Program-made: the position numbers and the translations under genes | The notes under the pieces: generated by a model | The model's database searches: none | Told to the model about the DNA's origin: nothing | What the model saw: only the letters and a program-made list of their open reading frames with translations | Shown: piece after piece, positions 51,532 to 62,200 of the stretch | Position numbering within the stretch: the first letter of the stretch is position 1 | Layout: every line of letters begins with the position of its first letter | DNA from: SABY01 sp964593705 | GTDB taxonomy: Bacteria; Bacteroidota; Bacteroidia; Bacteroidales; 4484-276 | Length of the DNA: 64,000 nucleotides | Reading direction: 5' to 3' | Assembly: GCA_964593705.1 (NCBI GenBank) | Contig: CAZQIV010000013.1 | Location: 1-64,000 of the forward strand

Positions 51532-52889
51532 CACATTGTTTTCCCTTCCTTTTGATATTCCCGGCGAATGCCTTTAATAATGTCAGTTCTTTGAATTTCT
51601 GAAGATTTCCGGGAAATGGTCATCAATGATGCGTACCTTACCACGTTAATAATTGAGCCGCCTGAAAGGCTGTATTTTTTTGAAATTTCCGACAAGTCGA
51701 TATTTTTTGCCAGGTTGGATTTTTTAGAAAAAGATTGTTCCCAAAGTTTTTGCCGTTCCGTTTCATCGGGCATGGGAAAATGGATGATTGTTTGGAAGCG
51801 GCGCAGAAAAGCATCATCCATATTGCTTTTAAAGTTTGAAGCCAAAATCACCAATCCGGGATATTCTTCAACGCGCTGAAGAAGATATGATACTTCCTGG
51901 TTGGCGTATCGATCGTGCGAATCACTTACGCTTGTCCTTTTCCCGAAAAGGGCATCTGCTTCATCAAAAAACAGAATACAATCGATGTGTTCAGCTTTCC
52001 CGAATATCTTCTCCAGGTTTTTTTCTGTTTCACCAATATATTTAGATACCACGGTTGAGAGGTCGATGCGGTAAACTTCCTTGCCTGCTCGTTGTCCGAT
52101 AAGGCTGGCGGTGAGGGTTTTCCCGGTTCCCGAGGGACCATAAAACAAACTTTTGTACCCGGGCTTTAATATGCGGCTCAATCCCCAATCATTCATTAAA
52201 GTTTTTTCGTGATCAATCCATTTAATAATTTCTTCTACCTGTTCAAGGGTATCATGGTTCAACACCAGTTCATCCCAGGTAATTCCTGACGAAATTCGCT
52301 TGGCCGGGAAATTACGGCTAAAGTCCGGTTTACGGATATAACCCAGTGTTATCAAGTCTATCAGTTCCTCCGACACCAAAAGGCTGCCGCTCATTATGGG
52401 CTCGTTTTCGGGAGGAGTATCCAGTTTTAATAAGTTGTGTTGCGAAAAAATATGATCGCGATTAAATAGTTGCTGATAATTCAAGCGCATTTCGATTTTA
52501 TCAGCAGCCAGCACAAACAGAACGGTTTCACCCGTAGGGAGAAATCCACCATGCATGTTTCCCCTGATGCCCCCAAATTCAGTAAAACCGCGATTTGTAT
52601 TTTGATTTAAGGTAAAGAACACATCCAGTACCTGGGGTTTAATATGTGGAGCCAATGCCAGGAGTATCGTCAAACGCTCGTGCGGGCTGAGTTTATAATG
52701 CCTGATCAGGTTTGAGTACAGGGATTTTTCGGAAGTCAAATCCGGGGGTACAATCTCTTCAACGCGGCTGTACTGGCTTTCCTTCCCGAAATAAAGTGCC
52801 ATCCGTGTTTGAATAACCAGTTCCAGCCAGGCCAGTTCTTTCTCAAGATCCTGAGCGCTTAAAGTAATATTTGAGTTTTTTCCCGGCAT
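51531..52889 (-). CDS. eCIS AAA+ ATPase, Afp15-like
   Basis: 452 aa. A winged/helical N-terminal domain of about 200 residues precedes an AAA core: Walker A YGPSGTGKTLTA, Walker B CILFFDEADALFGKRT, and the arginine-finger region DDAFLRRFQTIIHFPMP. The match to eCIS ATPases of the Afp15/PVC15 type is in architecture and position: directly after the tape-measure gene, as in Afp. The family is thought to help assembly or cargo loading. It ends in a TGATG overlap with the DUF4157 gene. Confidence 0.85.
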   Translation of the reverse strand: MPGKNSNITLSAQDLEKELAWLELVIQTRMALYFGKESQYSRVEEIVPPDLTSEKSLYSNLIRHYKLSPHERLTILLALAPHIKPQVLDVFFTLNQNTNRGFTEFGGIRGNMHGGFLPTGETVLFVLAADKIEMRLNYQQLFNRDHIFSQHNLLKLDTPPENEPIMSGSLLVSEELIDLITLGYIRKPDFSRNFPAKRISSGITWDELVLNHDTLEQVEEIIKWIDHEKTLMNDWGLSRILKPGYKSLFYGPSGTGKTLTASLIGQRAGKEVYRIDLSTVVSKYIGETEKNLEKIFGKAEHIDCILFFDEADALFGKRTSVSDSHDRYANQEVSYLLQRVEEYPGLVILASNFKSNMDDAFLRRFQTIIHFPMPDETERQKLWEQSFSKKSNLAKNIDLSEISKKYSLSGGSIINVVRYASLMTISRKSSEIQRTDIIKGIRREYQKEGKTM

Positions 52890-52900
52890 CGTTTAATTAT

Positions 52901-54463
52901 TTACCATTCAACCTGAATTATTTTCTCCATCCATTTATATTTAATCATACTTATCGACCATGGTAGCCTGTCGATGAGCAGATCCCAGGCCTTCCTGTTA
53001 ATGGTTAATACCCATGCAGAGTCGGAGATTTTTAACCTTCCTTCGCGCATCAGGAATGAATTTCGGAAGCCCGGAATACTCACTTTTCCGATGGCTTGCC
53101 ACTTTTCAATGGCCGCTAAAATGAGTTTGTCAGTTTCGTTGATTTCCATTTTTGTCAGTTGCAGTTCGTTGGCTACCGGATGATGTAATGGCAGGCCGCA
53201 CAAAAGCTTGTTCAACGCAAGTTGTTGTTCGGGAAATTCAGAAGTGCCACTTGAAATGTATTGTAGCAAAAGAACAGCGCGTTCCCTTTTTTCATCACTT
53301 AAAAAAGCATCATTTTCAACTAATTTCAGTTTGGTGAAATAATGCTTTAAAAATGGCCACAATAATACCAATCCGGCATTTTGGATGTAAATTCCATCCT
53401 GCACTATTTTTTCAATTTTATTTTTAGTATCGATATTTTCTTTTTCATCGTGCTTAAAGATTGTTTGTTTTTCAGTTTTTTCAGCCGGGATATTTTCAAT
53501 ATCGTTAAATTCATTTTTATGGGCTTTGAGCCAAAATCCTGAATAGCCGGTTTCGGGAAGCGCCTTTGCAATATCCGACAAAAGTGTGGCGATGTGTTTT
53601 TGCTCAAATCCTTGTTTTCCCAATACATCAATCATTTTTTTAAAGCTTCCTGCAATAATATTGCTAAGCTCCGGGGTAAGACTTCTTCCGGAACGATGTA
53701 CCGGCATAGATTTATAGGCAATATCATGCAATGGCATTAATTCGAGCAGTGCAATTCTTACTTCTTTTCTTACCTTTTCGGTGATGTGATTTTTTTTAAG
53801 TGCGGTTAAAATTTCAGTAATTAAAATTGAAATTAGGCTCGAATATTCTGTACTATTTTTCTTTTTATTTAAAATAGAAAAGGATTTACCTGATATTGAA
53901 GTTGCAATAGCCTGGATTAATTCATCGGTGAATTTATCTGAAAACTGCGCATTCAACCTTGTGAAAGCGGTTTGGTGCTCAAGGATGGATTTTAGTTTGT
54001 GTGCCTTAACAGGGTCAAGCTGCTGTGCCAATTCACCGAAGAGTACTTCGGGCATTTTTTTTTCATGATCAGAAAACCACCAGGGAAGCAATCCGGTTTG
54101 CAGAAAATCGACAAATGCTTCAAAAACTGATCGGGTGGCAGGAAATGTTTTCATACCATTTTTTTCGCCGGCATCGAAAGGGGAAGCATTTATTTTATCA
54201 CGGATAAGCTGCTCAGCCATTGAAGTGATTTTCTCCACAAGTTCAGCTTCAATGTTTTGCGGCTCAATGCTTCCCAGGTCAATTTCAAGTCGATCGAAAC
54301 GGTAAATCTTGTCATCCGGCGAAAGCCTGGTAAAAACCTCATCCATTGCTATCAGCACCTTATCGTTAAAAGTTTGCCGCACTGCCTCCCTTATTTCATG
54401 GGCTTGATCTTCGGAGTCCACAAGGAGCTTAAAAATTTGTTTATGGATGATGTGATTTACCAT
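52901..54463 (-). CDS. eCIS tape-measure protein, Afp14-like
   Basis: 520 aa. The N-terminus HIIHKQIFKLLVDSEDQAHE followed by RFDRLEIDLGSI is the recognisable start of the contractile-injection-system tape-measure family; the middle (residues 100-450) is mostly helical. It sets tube length in the assembled particle. It begins 2 bp after the stop of the 1572-aa gene and is followed by the AAA ATPase, the Afp13-14-15 gene order. Confidence 0.75.
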   Translation of the reverse strand: MVNHIIHKQIFKLLVDSEDQAHEIREAVRQTFNDKVLIAMDEVFTRLSPDDKIYRFDRLEIDLGSIEPQNIEAELVEKITSMAEQLIRDKINASPFDAGEKNGMKTFPATRSVFEAFVDFLQTGLLPWWFSDHEKKMPEVLFGELAQQLDPVKAHKLKSILEHQTAFTRLNAQFSDKFTDELIQAIATSISGKSFSILNKKKNSTEYSSLISILITEILTALKKNHITEKVRKEVRIALLELMPLHDIAYKSMPVHRSGRSLTPELSNIIAGSFKKMIDVLGKQGFEQKHIATLLSDIAKALPETGYSGFWLKAHKNEFNDIENIPAEKTEKQTIFKHDEKENIDTKNKIEKIVQDGIYIQNAGLVLLWPFLKHYFTKLKLVENDAFLSDEKRERAVLLLQYISSGTSEFPEQQLALNKLLCGLPLHHPVANELQLTKMEINETDKLILAAIEKWQAIGKVSIPGFRNSFLMREGRLKISDSAWVLTINRKAWDLLIDRLPWSISMIKYKWMEKIIQVEW

Positions 54464-54464
54464 C

Positions 54465-57400
54465 TTAACTAAAAGCCTTATTTATTTCAGTAACTGCATT
54501 GATTTTAAGGTTGTTTTTCAATTCGATGCTTTTCCAATTGCCTTTAAGATTTTTTACCGAAACTCCGGCTTCCTTCAGTTTTGCTGCTATTTCGGTAAGT
54601 TGTTTCCCGGTATCAGCAGAAACACCACTGATTTCGCGTAATGCAATTTCATCGAGCATGGTATGCGTCATTACATTAATCAAAGTACGATAGGCTTTCT
54701 GTTCATCGCCACCGGCAGCGCTAAAGTTTTTGATGAGATTAGCAGCTGTATTTTTGAATGCTCTCAGCGTGTTTTTGCCTTGCGCCCGTGATTCGCCGGC
54801 TACCAGTTCTATAGTTTTGTCCAGTAGCTTTTTATCGTTTACAAGATTGGCAGATTTAACTTCATCAAGCAGCGCGATTCGTGGTGTAATCCTAAAAGTC
54901 ATTATATCTGCTACAACTTTTGCAGCGGCTGTTTTTTCTAATCCTGCAACTTTACCAAGATTTTCGCTTGCCACGCTAAAGTCGCCTATGAACACCGGGA
55001 TATTCAGCTTTGGTGCATTGCGCTTTAGTTCCGGCAATTCAACAGTTTCGAGGGTAAGAGATTGCCCTGAATTCAGGCTGATTCCTGTTAAAGTTTTCGT
55101 TTCGTGTGTGGGCTCACCGGTAGTGGGATTGTTTCTGCTCAGCCTTATTTCGTAAGTGGCTGCCGGCACATTATCAAAAATAAACTGACCTTTGTTTATT
55201 CCTGTGTTTTGGAGCAAGGTTCCGCCTTGCAAAAGCTCAGCATTTCCGCCGCTTAAAGTACCCTGCAAACCTTGGATGGTTTTTTCAAAAACAAAGCCCT
55301 GGATAATTCCTGCCGGTGCAGCGGCATTTCCATCACAGCAGGGTATTACCAAAACGGTAACCAGGCCTTTTGCACTTATGTTGCCCGCGGCAATGGTATA
55401 GATAAAACTATCGCGGCCCTGAAAACCCTCGTTAGGATAAAATTTAAGCGCCTGCCTGCTATTCTCGATGGAAATCACCTGAACAGTATTTCCCTTAGAA
55501 GTAGTTGAAGGTGTGTTGAGCGAATAACCTGAATAAAGCAATTGTGGATTTGCAACATCGTTCATGGCCACATCAATAGTTACCGACTGGTTTATATGCG
55601 TTACCGCGATGTCTTCGCCGGTATAAGCAGGGGCATCCGATTTTTGCCTGATCAAAATAATTACTTTTCCGATGTCGGCCAGATTACAATTGTCACTGTC
55701 ATCTTTTAATTCATACGAAAACTCATCTATTCCGATTTGTGGAGATTCCAATTCATACTGTATGAGTTTTCTGCCTTCATCGTCCAGGAGTATAGTTAAA
55801 TTTGCTCCCATCCTGGAAGTCGTTTCGCGAAGGATAATATTATGAGGAGTGCCATAATTGTTTAGGTTCAGGTCATTTTTCAACACATCAAAATTATAGG
55901 CAATGGGTTCATAAGTCCCCGTCTCAGGTCTTTGTATTACCTCGAAAGTATGATGATCGATTACTGCCATCGGTGGAAGGCAAATGTCGGAAGGATCGAT
56001 TTCGCAGCAACAATTCGACTTGCCAAACAATGCAAAATCGGCCCTGACCAATTGTTTTTCCGTAGTTTTTTCGCTAACAATAACAAAGGTACCTCCTTTT
56101 GGAACCCCGGCTAAATGTTCCATTCCCGAATGTTTGCTTGCGAATTTTTTGAAATTTCCCACATGCACATTCAATAAATGACCCAGGTGGAAATAGATGG
56201 TGGCCAGTTCGGCAGGGAAGCAGTTGTATTGGATTTTCTGATAAGCATTCAGGAAATCCATTAATTGAGAAAGATTTTTTACAAACATTGAAATTATTGG
56301 GCCGGCAATGAAACGCATAAGCGGGGCTGTGGTTCCGCTTAGTGAAACTAACAGATCGAGCAGGAAATTTACAATCATCCTAACCCTTATTAGTTGCTCC
56401 ATAATTTCTTTGGCAATGTATGAATACAACAAATAGTTGAATCCGCGTACATCTTTTGGCAATATTTCCAGCAACATTTTAATTTTTGTTTTTATGTCGA
56501 GGATGCCAAGATAGAGGCTGTATGCCAGATCCTGCATTGGGTTGTTGCCGCCTGCAAGGGGAGAAAAAACGCGAGCCCCTTCCGGCTCGCCGGTATTTCC
56601 CTTAACTATTAGAGGGTTGCTGTGTACCAGAATATCCCTATTGATAAAATTGATCGAATTTGAGATGTAGCTTATGTTCTCAAGGTTCTTTTTTTCGTTG
56701 TTAAGGGTTTCAATCCTGAAATCCATCGTTTTTCTGCCGGCCTCTGTTTTTATTGATTTTTGTTTTTTCTCAAGTCCGGCGATTGTAGTTTCGAGCGATT
56801 TCTTTTTCAGGTTTACATATTTCATCGATATGGACGGCATACCTTGTTCTTCATAAAGTGCACATACCTGATCGATTGAAAATTCCTGGCCGCCAATTTG
56901 AAGTGTCTGCACCCCACCGGTTAGGGTAGCCATATACACCTGGTCGGCTTCATTTATCAAAGTTACCTGTAGGTTTACATTGGGTGCGATTTCACCCTCG
57001 CCGTTTTTTATACGTGTAATTATGCGCTGGCCATCGTTTACCTGGATATTCTCATTTCCGCCATCATTTTTATAGTAAAAACTTACTTTGTTGGGTAAAG
57101 TTTCGAGTTGTGAAAAATCGAAACCTATATTAACATTATTAGTCCACAAAATAATTCCTTCACCAAATCCCGGGCCGGCCTGCTGTGCTTTTGCCCAGTT
57201 GTATCCTACACCGCCATTGGTCCAAAAAAAGTCGTGCATGGTTACAGGGATATTATTCTCGCGAAATATTTCAGAACCACTTGGAAATTCATCTCCATCA
57301 AAAAATTTCCCATCCTCAAGGGTATCGAAATTAACGCAGGTGTCAGTACCGGAAGGCGGCGAAACATTGGGAACTTTCCCTAAGGCATTTAAAATTTTAT

Positions 57401-59183
57401 CATAAGTACATATCAGTTCACTTCGCAATTGCAGGTAGTCGGCCTGCAAATGTGATATATTGCAACCGGCTAAAACACCTTTTCTTTGGATAACCCAGTC
57501 GCTGTTTAAAGCCAATAGGTTTTCTTCCGCTGCAGCAATTTGTTCCATTAAAGTACGAATCTGTTCCGCATTTTGGCTTACGCCATTGTTGATTGCTTGT
57601 TCTAATAATTTTCTCAATGCTTCGATGTTATCAAGAACTTCTTTAACAGACTCCAGTCCCTCAAAGAAAGCCCCCCCTGATAACTGATCGAAGGAAAGTC
57701 CCACGATATCAAATTCAAGGTTAAAATCATTCCTGATTTTATTCAGTTTTTCTATGATAGATCCTAATTGCTTTCCGAGGTGTCCTTCGATATGATAAAA
57801 ACCAAATTGTCCCTGGTCAAGATGCAATGGGTTCTCCTGCGGGTTGAGGGCAGTTCCTATTGAAATGTTCGCCCTCATCAAATTTTTTGAGTATGACAGG
57901 GGAGGATGTAAAGTACAGCATCCATCAGGCTGCCACCATTTTTCGATGTTGTTGAGTTTGTAAAAATGGGGTATTGCTCTTTCACCCAAATTGTAGTTTA
58001 GATTTTGGCCGGGCGTGATTTTCAGCTTATCGGCACCGCCGAAATTCTGATTCCATGATAGAATCATAATCCTGGCAAATAGTTTTTGGGCTTTTTCAAG
58101 ATCTTCGTGAATAACGTTCCGAGCCGGAGAAGGAATAAAATTATGCCTGTGTTTTCCTGAGTCAATCAACTCACCTTCATCTTCGATAAAATCGCGAAGC
58201 ATGAGATGACGCGGAAAATATCCATCAAAAACACAATCTTTGATGAGTGGGCACATTGCATCGGCAAATTCGTTATAGACCTTTGCCAATTGGCGGATAA
58301 AGTCGAAGCGGTATTGATTAAATCCGATGCCGTTTATATTGTCCAGCGTAACCTGTAGGTTGTTGATATCCTGCTCAAATTCAGGTTCAAGATTTAGGAA
58401 GGTTTTGTATTTGTTGTAAGATGCTTTTACTTTACTATAAATTTCATTGGCAACTAATTTAGTAATTTCCCGGTAGCCGGAATGCAGTTCAGCGCTGTTT
58501 TCGATATCAGCCAATGTTTTTCCGGTTGATTGCAGGTAGGTAATCAGACGGGGGAAATATATCAAAGCATCCTTTTCCGTGCAAGGATTTATCTCGTCAA
58601 GGTCTTCTATATTTATGAGCAGCGCCCTGACCGTAAAAACCACATTTTCGCCTTTGTTGTTGCAGTCGGTTACAATACAGCTTTTTAGCGGATCGTCAAC
58701 AATTTCAATATAAAGCACCAAAATTTTATCCTTAAAAATTACAGGAGAAAGTACTTGTGACTGATTGTCCTTAATTTCAACAAAATCCGGTGCGTCCAAT
58801 TGTTCATTACTCAACAATTCGAGTATTTGGATTTGCTGATAGGGCAGAAACTTAGTGCGCCAGGGTTCATACTCCGGGTAGGGTTCTTCGTTATCATCGT
58901 CCGGTTCAACAGTTTTTGGATCAACATAATTCCGGTATTTGGTATAGGTAGCATTTCCGGCTTCGATAATGTATCCATCGGAGCTAATGCCAAAACCGCT
59001 TATTATTCTTACCGTGTTTAGTCCTTCGGGTTTTCCGAAAAGTCCGCACACGATGCCTGTCCCGGTAAGCCTCACCCTGCTCAGCCTGGTTTGGTCATCG
59101 AGGTACTGTCGCAACTGGTTCAGTTGTGTATTGGTTAATACCTGGTTGGGTTTAAAATTCGGAAAGAAGTTTTGCGTATCCAT
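54465..59183 (-). CDS. 1572-aa multidomain eCIS protein in the fibre (afp13) position
   Basis: The N-terminal 90 residues (NFFPNFKPNQVLTNTQLNQL then LTGTGIVCGLFG) resemble a conserved start found in Bacteroidota eCIS genes. A region up to about 640 is helical, with coiled coil around 480-590. A beta domain follows around 640-760 (FPSGSEIFRENNIPVTMHD). Two bacterial Ig/cadherin-like repeats lie at about 1075-1285 (YNFDVLKNDLNLN and DIAVTHINQSVTIDV, each with a D...N...D calcium-like pattern), then a carboxypeptidase-regulatory-like beta sandwich at about 1290-1365 (GIIQGFVFE ... GQFIFDNVPAATYEIRLS), and a helical tail of 200 residues. The position between the baseplate and tape-measure genes suits a receptor-binding or baseplate-attached appendage. 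That role is inferred; the fold has no safe name. Confidence 0.7.
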   Translation of the reverse strand: MDTQNFFPNFKPNQVLTNTQLNQLRQYLDDQTRLSRVRLTGTGIVCGLFGKPEGLNTVRIISGFGISSDGYIIEAGNATYTKYRNYVDPKTVEPDDDNEEPYPEYEPWRTKFLPYQQIQILELLSNEQLDAPDFVEIKDNQSQVLSPVIFKDKILVLYIEIVDDPLKSCIVTDCNNKGENVVFTVRALLINIEDLDEINPCTEKDALIYFPRLITYLQSTGKTLADIENSAELHSGYREITKLVANEIYSKVKASYNKYKTFLNLEPEFEQDINNLQVTLDNINGIGFNQYRFDFIRQLAKVYNEFADAMCPLIKDCVFDGYFPRHLMLRDFIEDEGELIDSGKHRHNFIPSPARNVIHEDLEKAQKLFARIMILSWNQNFGGADKLKITPGQNLNYNLGERAIPHFYKLNNIEKWWQPDGCCTLHPPLSYSKNLMRANISIGTALNPQENPLHLDQGQFGFYHIEGHLGKQLGSIIEKLNKIRNDFNLEFDIVGLSFDQLSGGAFFEGLESVKEVLDNIEALRKLLEQAINNGVSQNAEQIRTLMEQIAAAEENLLALNSDWVIQRKGVLAGCNISHLQADYLQLRSELICTYDKILNALGKVPNVSPPSGTDTCVNFDTLEDGKFFDGDEFPSGSEIFRENNIPVTMHDFFWTNGGVGYNWAKAQQAGPGFGEGIILWTNNVNIGFDFSQLETLPNKVSFYYKNDGGNENIQVNDGQRIITRIKNGEGEIAPNVNLQVTLINEADQVYMATLTGGVQTLQIGGQEFSIDQVCALYEEQGMPSISMKYVNLKKKSLETTIAGLEKKQKSIKTEAGRKTMDFRIETLNNEKKNLENISYISNSINFINRDILVHSNPLIVKGNTGEPEGARVFSPLAGGNNPMQDLAYSLYLGILDIKTKIKMLLEILPKDVRGFNYLLYSYIAKEIMEQLIRVRMIVNFLLDLLVSLSGTTAPLMRFIAGPIISMFVKNLSQLMDFLNAYQKIQYNCFPAELATIYFHLGHLLNVHVGNFKKFASKHSGMEHLAGVPKGGTFVIVSEKTTEKQLVRADFALFGKSNCCCEIDPSDICLPPMAVIDHHTFEVIQRPETGTYEPIAYNFDVLKNDLNLNNYGTPHNIILRETTSRMGANLTILLDDEGRKLIQYELESPQIGIDEFSYELKDDSDNCNLADIGKVIILIRQKSDAPAYTGEDIAVTHINQSVTIDVAMNDVANPQLLYSGYSLNTPSTTSKGNTVQVISIENSRQALKFYPNEGFQGRDSFIYTIAAGNISAKGLVTVLVIPCCDGNAAAPAGIIQGFVFEKTIQGLQGTLSGGNAELLQGGTLLQNTGINKGQFIFDNVPAATYEIRLSRNNPTTGEPTHETKTLTGISLNSGQSLTLETVELPELKRNAPKLNIPVFIGDFSVASENLGKVAGLEKTAAAKVVADIMTFRITPRIALLDEVKSANLVNDKKLLDKTIELVAGESRAQGKNTLRAFKNTAANLIKNFSAAGGDEQKAYRTLINVMTHTMLDEIALREISGVSADTGKQLTEIAAKLKEAGVSVKNLKGNWKSIELKNNLKINAVTEINKAFS

Positions 59184-59206
59184 GATAATGAAGATTTGCT
59201 TGTTAA

Positions 59207-62200
59207 TTAATTTGATCCTAAACTCATTTGATTGAGTGTAATCTGCGGGTTTTCGCTGTCGGGGTTTTCGCAGTCGTGCAGCCCTGCAAGCGCTTGCACA
59301 TTGTCAACATGGTGCAATTTGTAAATCAGCTTCTCCAGCCTTTCGCTGTGTTCTGACAACAATTGGTGAGCTTCCGATCCCGGGGCAAAATCGTTTAGGC
59401 CGATCTTTGGATGGCCTTTATATTGCACACCTGCTTTTGCAAAAGTTTCAGCCCAGAGATTGTAAACTTTTTCAAAGCCCAGCATGTCGCAATGGCTGAG
59501 CCAGCATATTTTCAGATAGACGTGTGCCGGTGCTTCCAGTCGCAGTGTCCGTTCGATCATTTTACGAAAGCGAATACTTTGGAAACGTTTTGGCCATGCA
59601 GGCAAGAAAACTGTAGCCCTGAAAGAATAGGGGTCTTTAACTTCGATACACGCATTTTCACATTCCACATCGGGCGCATTAATCTGAACCGGCATAAAAG
59701 GGTCTTCGTCAATTCTTTTGCGCAAGAGGATGTGTTCGATAAGGTGAAAGCCCTCATTTTGCGAAAGCATGTTAAAATAATCTCTCACCTCGAACAGTGA
59801 AGTATCTTCCGCAGTTTTAACAATGCCTATTACTTCACCATTTTCACAATTATTTTTAAGTTTCCATATTTGTTCATCCTCATCAAAGTGATAGTTTTTG
59901 AGGCAAGCGCCAATACGAATTGTGGCATCCAATAAAATGCAGATGTTTTCGCGGCTTTCGCAGCAAATACTTTTAAAAAGCACTTCACCTTCAGCATTCC
60001 GGTATTCGAAGCGCCAGGTGTCTTTCAGGCAGTTTCCATCCTCATCAGCTTCCAGCCTGTCGATCCATAAATGGTCTCCGGCAAGGTTCCTGCGGCTTAC
60101 TTCATCGAAGCCCATCAGCCGGCTAACCCTGCGCTGCAGTCCTGTAAGATTTCCACTCAAAAACGGAAAACGGTAATCATAGCCTTTTCCCCGGTCGCGG
60201 CTCAAGGCCGGATAATCATCCATGAAATCTCTTTTGTCAGCAATTATTTTTTGAGCTGCCGATTCATTATAAACTGCATACATCAGCAAGCTGTAATCTG
60301 TAAAATCCTCGGCAAACCTGCCAATGAGATGATCGAGGAAACGATTTTTCCGGTCTTCAGCAATTTTCTTTGTTTCGATGATTTGATTCAATTTGGCAAA
60401 AACCTGTTCCGCCATATCCGGATCTGAAATTTCTTCATCGTAGATGTATATGTCTTCCAAACCTGAAATGTCCTGAACCACTTGCGTGAAATATGTTTTT
60501 ATTTCCTCATTCTTCCAGTCGAAGAGCTTGCGAACATGGCTCAATTGCGAGAAATAGTTGGCAAGAATCTGTTCGAAAAACATCAGGAAAGCTTTGAATT
60601 GTTTCGATTGTACTTTCCTTAATTCGCTTTCTGATTCAGGAACCCGGTTATTGCCCACCATGTAAGTTGGTGGCAGGTCGTTTTGAGCAGGGAAATATTT
60701 TTCCACATCCATAAACTCACCCACCGGAACGGGGAAGTCGCGTTGGATACCTTTCAGTTTTCTTGAAGACATCAGCGAGCGTTTTTCGTTGTATAGGTCG
60801 AGGGCTTTTGCCTTATTGGGAAGGTAGGGCAGATCATCTTTATAAAAAACTACTTTGGATTTTTCAGGATCAAAATCGGGGGCCATTGTTGCCGGATTGG
60901 CCAATTCCAAAATCCAGTCTTTTTCTGTTACTATAAATTTTGTTCCATTTAGATTCACAATATTGTCGCCCGGTTTAACCGGATTTTCAGCACTAACTTC
61001 GATGTAGCTCAGCAGCGAGATTTCCTTTACAGCAATCACACCCGGGATGTCCATGATGATTTGAATGATGTCGGAAGTTTTTAAAAAGCAGGTGCGCTGT
61101 ATTTTCATGAATTCCTCGTTATCGATAAATCCATGTTGCAAAGCCGGCCCTTCAAAAATCTGATCGCTTGTATAACCCTTGTTTTGTAATTCGGCGATGG
61201 TGTAGAAGATCACCGGGGGAGAAACATAAAACTCCAACCCGAAAAATATCTCAGCCAAAATATTTTGGATGTCTGCGTCATCAGTAACTTCAATATCTGC
61301 ACAAACACCAATAAATTCACTTTTTAAATCCCTCACCTGCATCAAATCCTCACACAGGTTTCGATGTTTATAAATCAAATCTTCGGCAGCTTCGAGCACT
61401 TCAGTTTTGGTAAGCCAGGCCGTGTAAGGCACAGGATGATAATGGATAATTTCCCAGTTGTAAAAAAAGAAATAATAATCGGCTGTGGGTGAGCCACTGA
61501 TAATTTCCAGGCCTGGGTTGGCCTTTGTTTGAAAAGAGCTTATCGCAGTTTCCCGGTACAGCTTAACGGAACCACCGGCCTGAATTTCATAAGTAGCTCC
61601 GGGTTCAAGCCAGGTTTCAATTAAAAGATTTAAGCCTTCATCAGGGTCGGCAGCTACCTGGTATTCATCAAAAAATATTTCAGCACCATAAGAATCTTTG
61701 ATGCTCAGTTGCACCAAGCCCGCTGATTCAGGGAATATTTTTACTGAATTCAAAAAGGTTTTTCCATAAACATTGAATCGCAGTCCCTTATTGCCGGGAA
61801 GGATAAAAGCACCCGGAGCTCCTGAACCCTTTTCATTTAAGCCACCAATTGCCGGGTACTGTTCACCGATGTCAAGTTTTTCTTTATCGAAAGGCATTAC
61901 TTTGTAGGCAACTTTCCAGTCGTAAAAAAAATAATATTTAGCATCATCAAAAGCTCCATCGAAACCGCTTTGGAGGTGGAGAAGGCTGGGTGAAACTTTA
62001 GAATAATTGTATGTATCGTTGCTATAAAGCCAGGGAATTGTGCCCCTGGCATCAATCCGGTAGTCTCCCTTTGTAAGCTTGAAGCCCGTGGTGATCTCCA
62101 CTTTTTCGTCTGCCGAATCAAGGGAAGTAGTAATGAGTTTCTCCTCCAGGTAATTCCCCTCGTCATCTTTTTTAAGCAAGCGGATGGTGATATCACCGGC

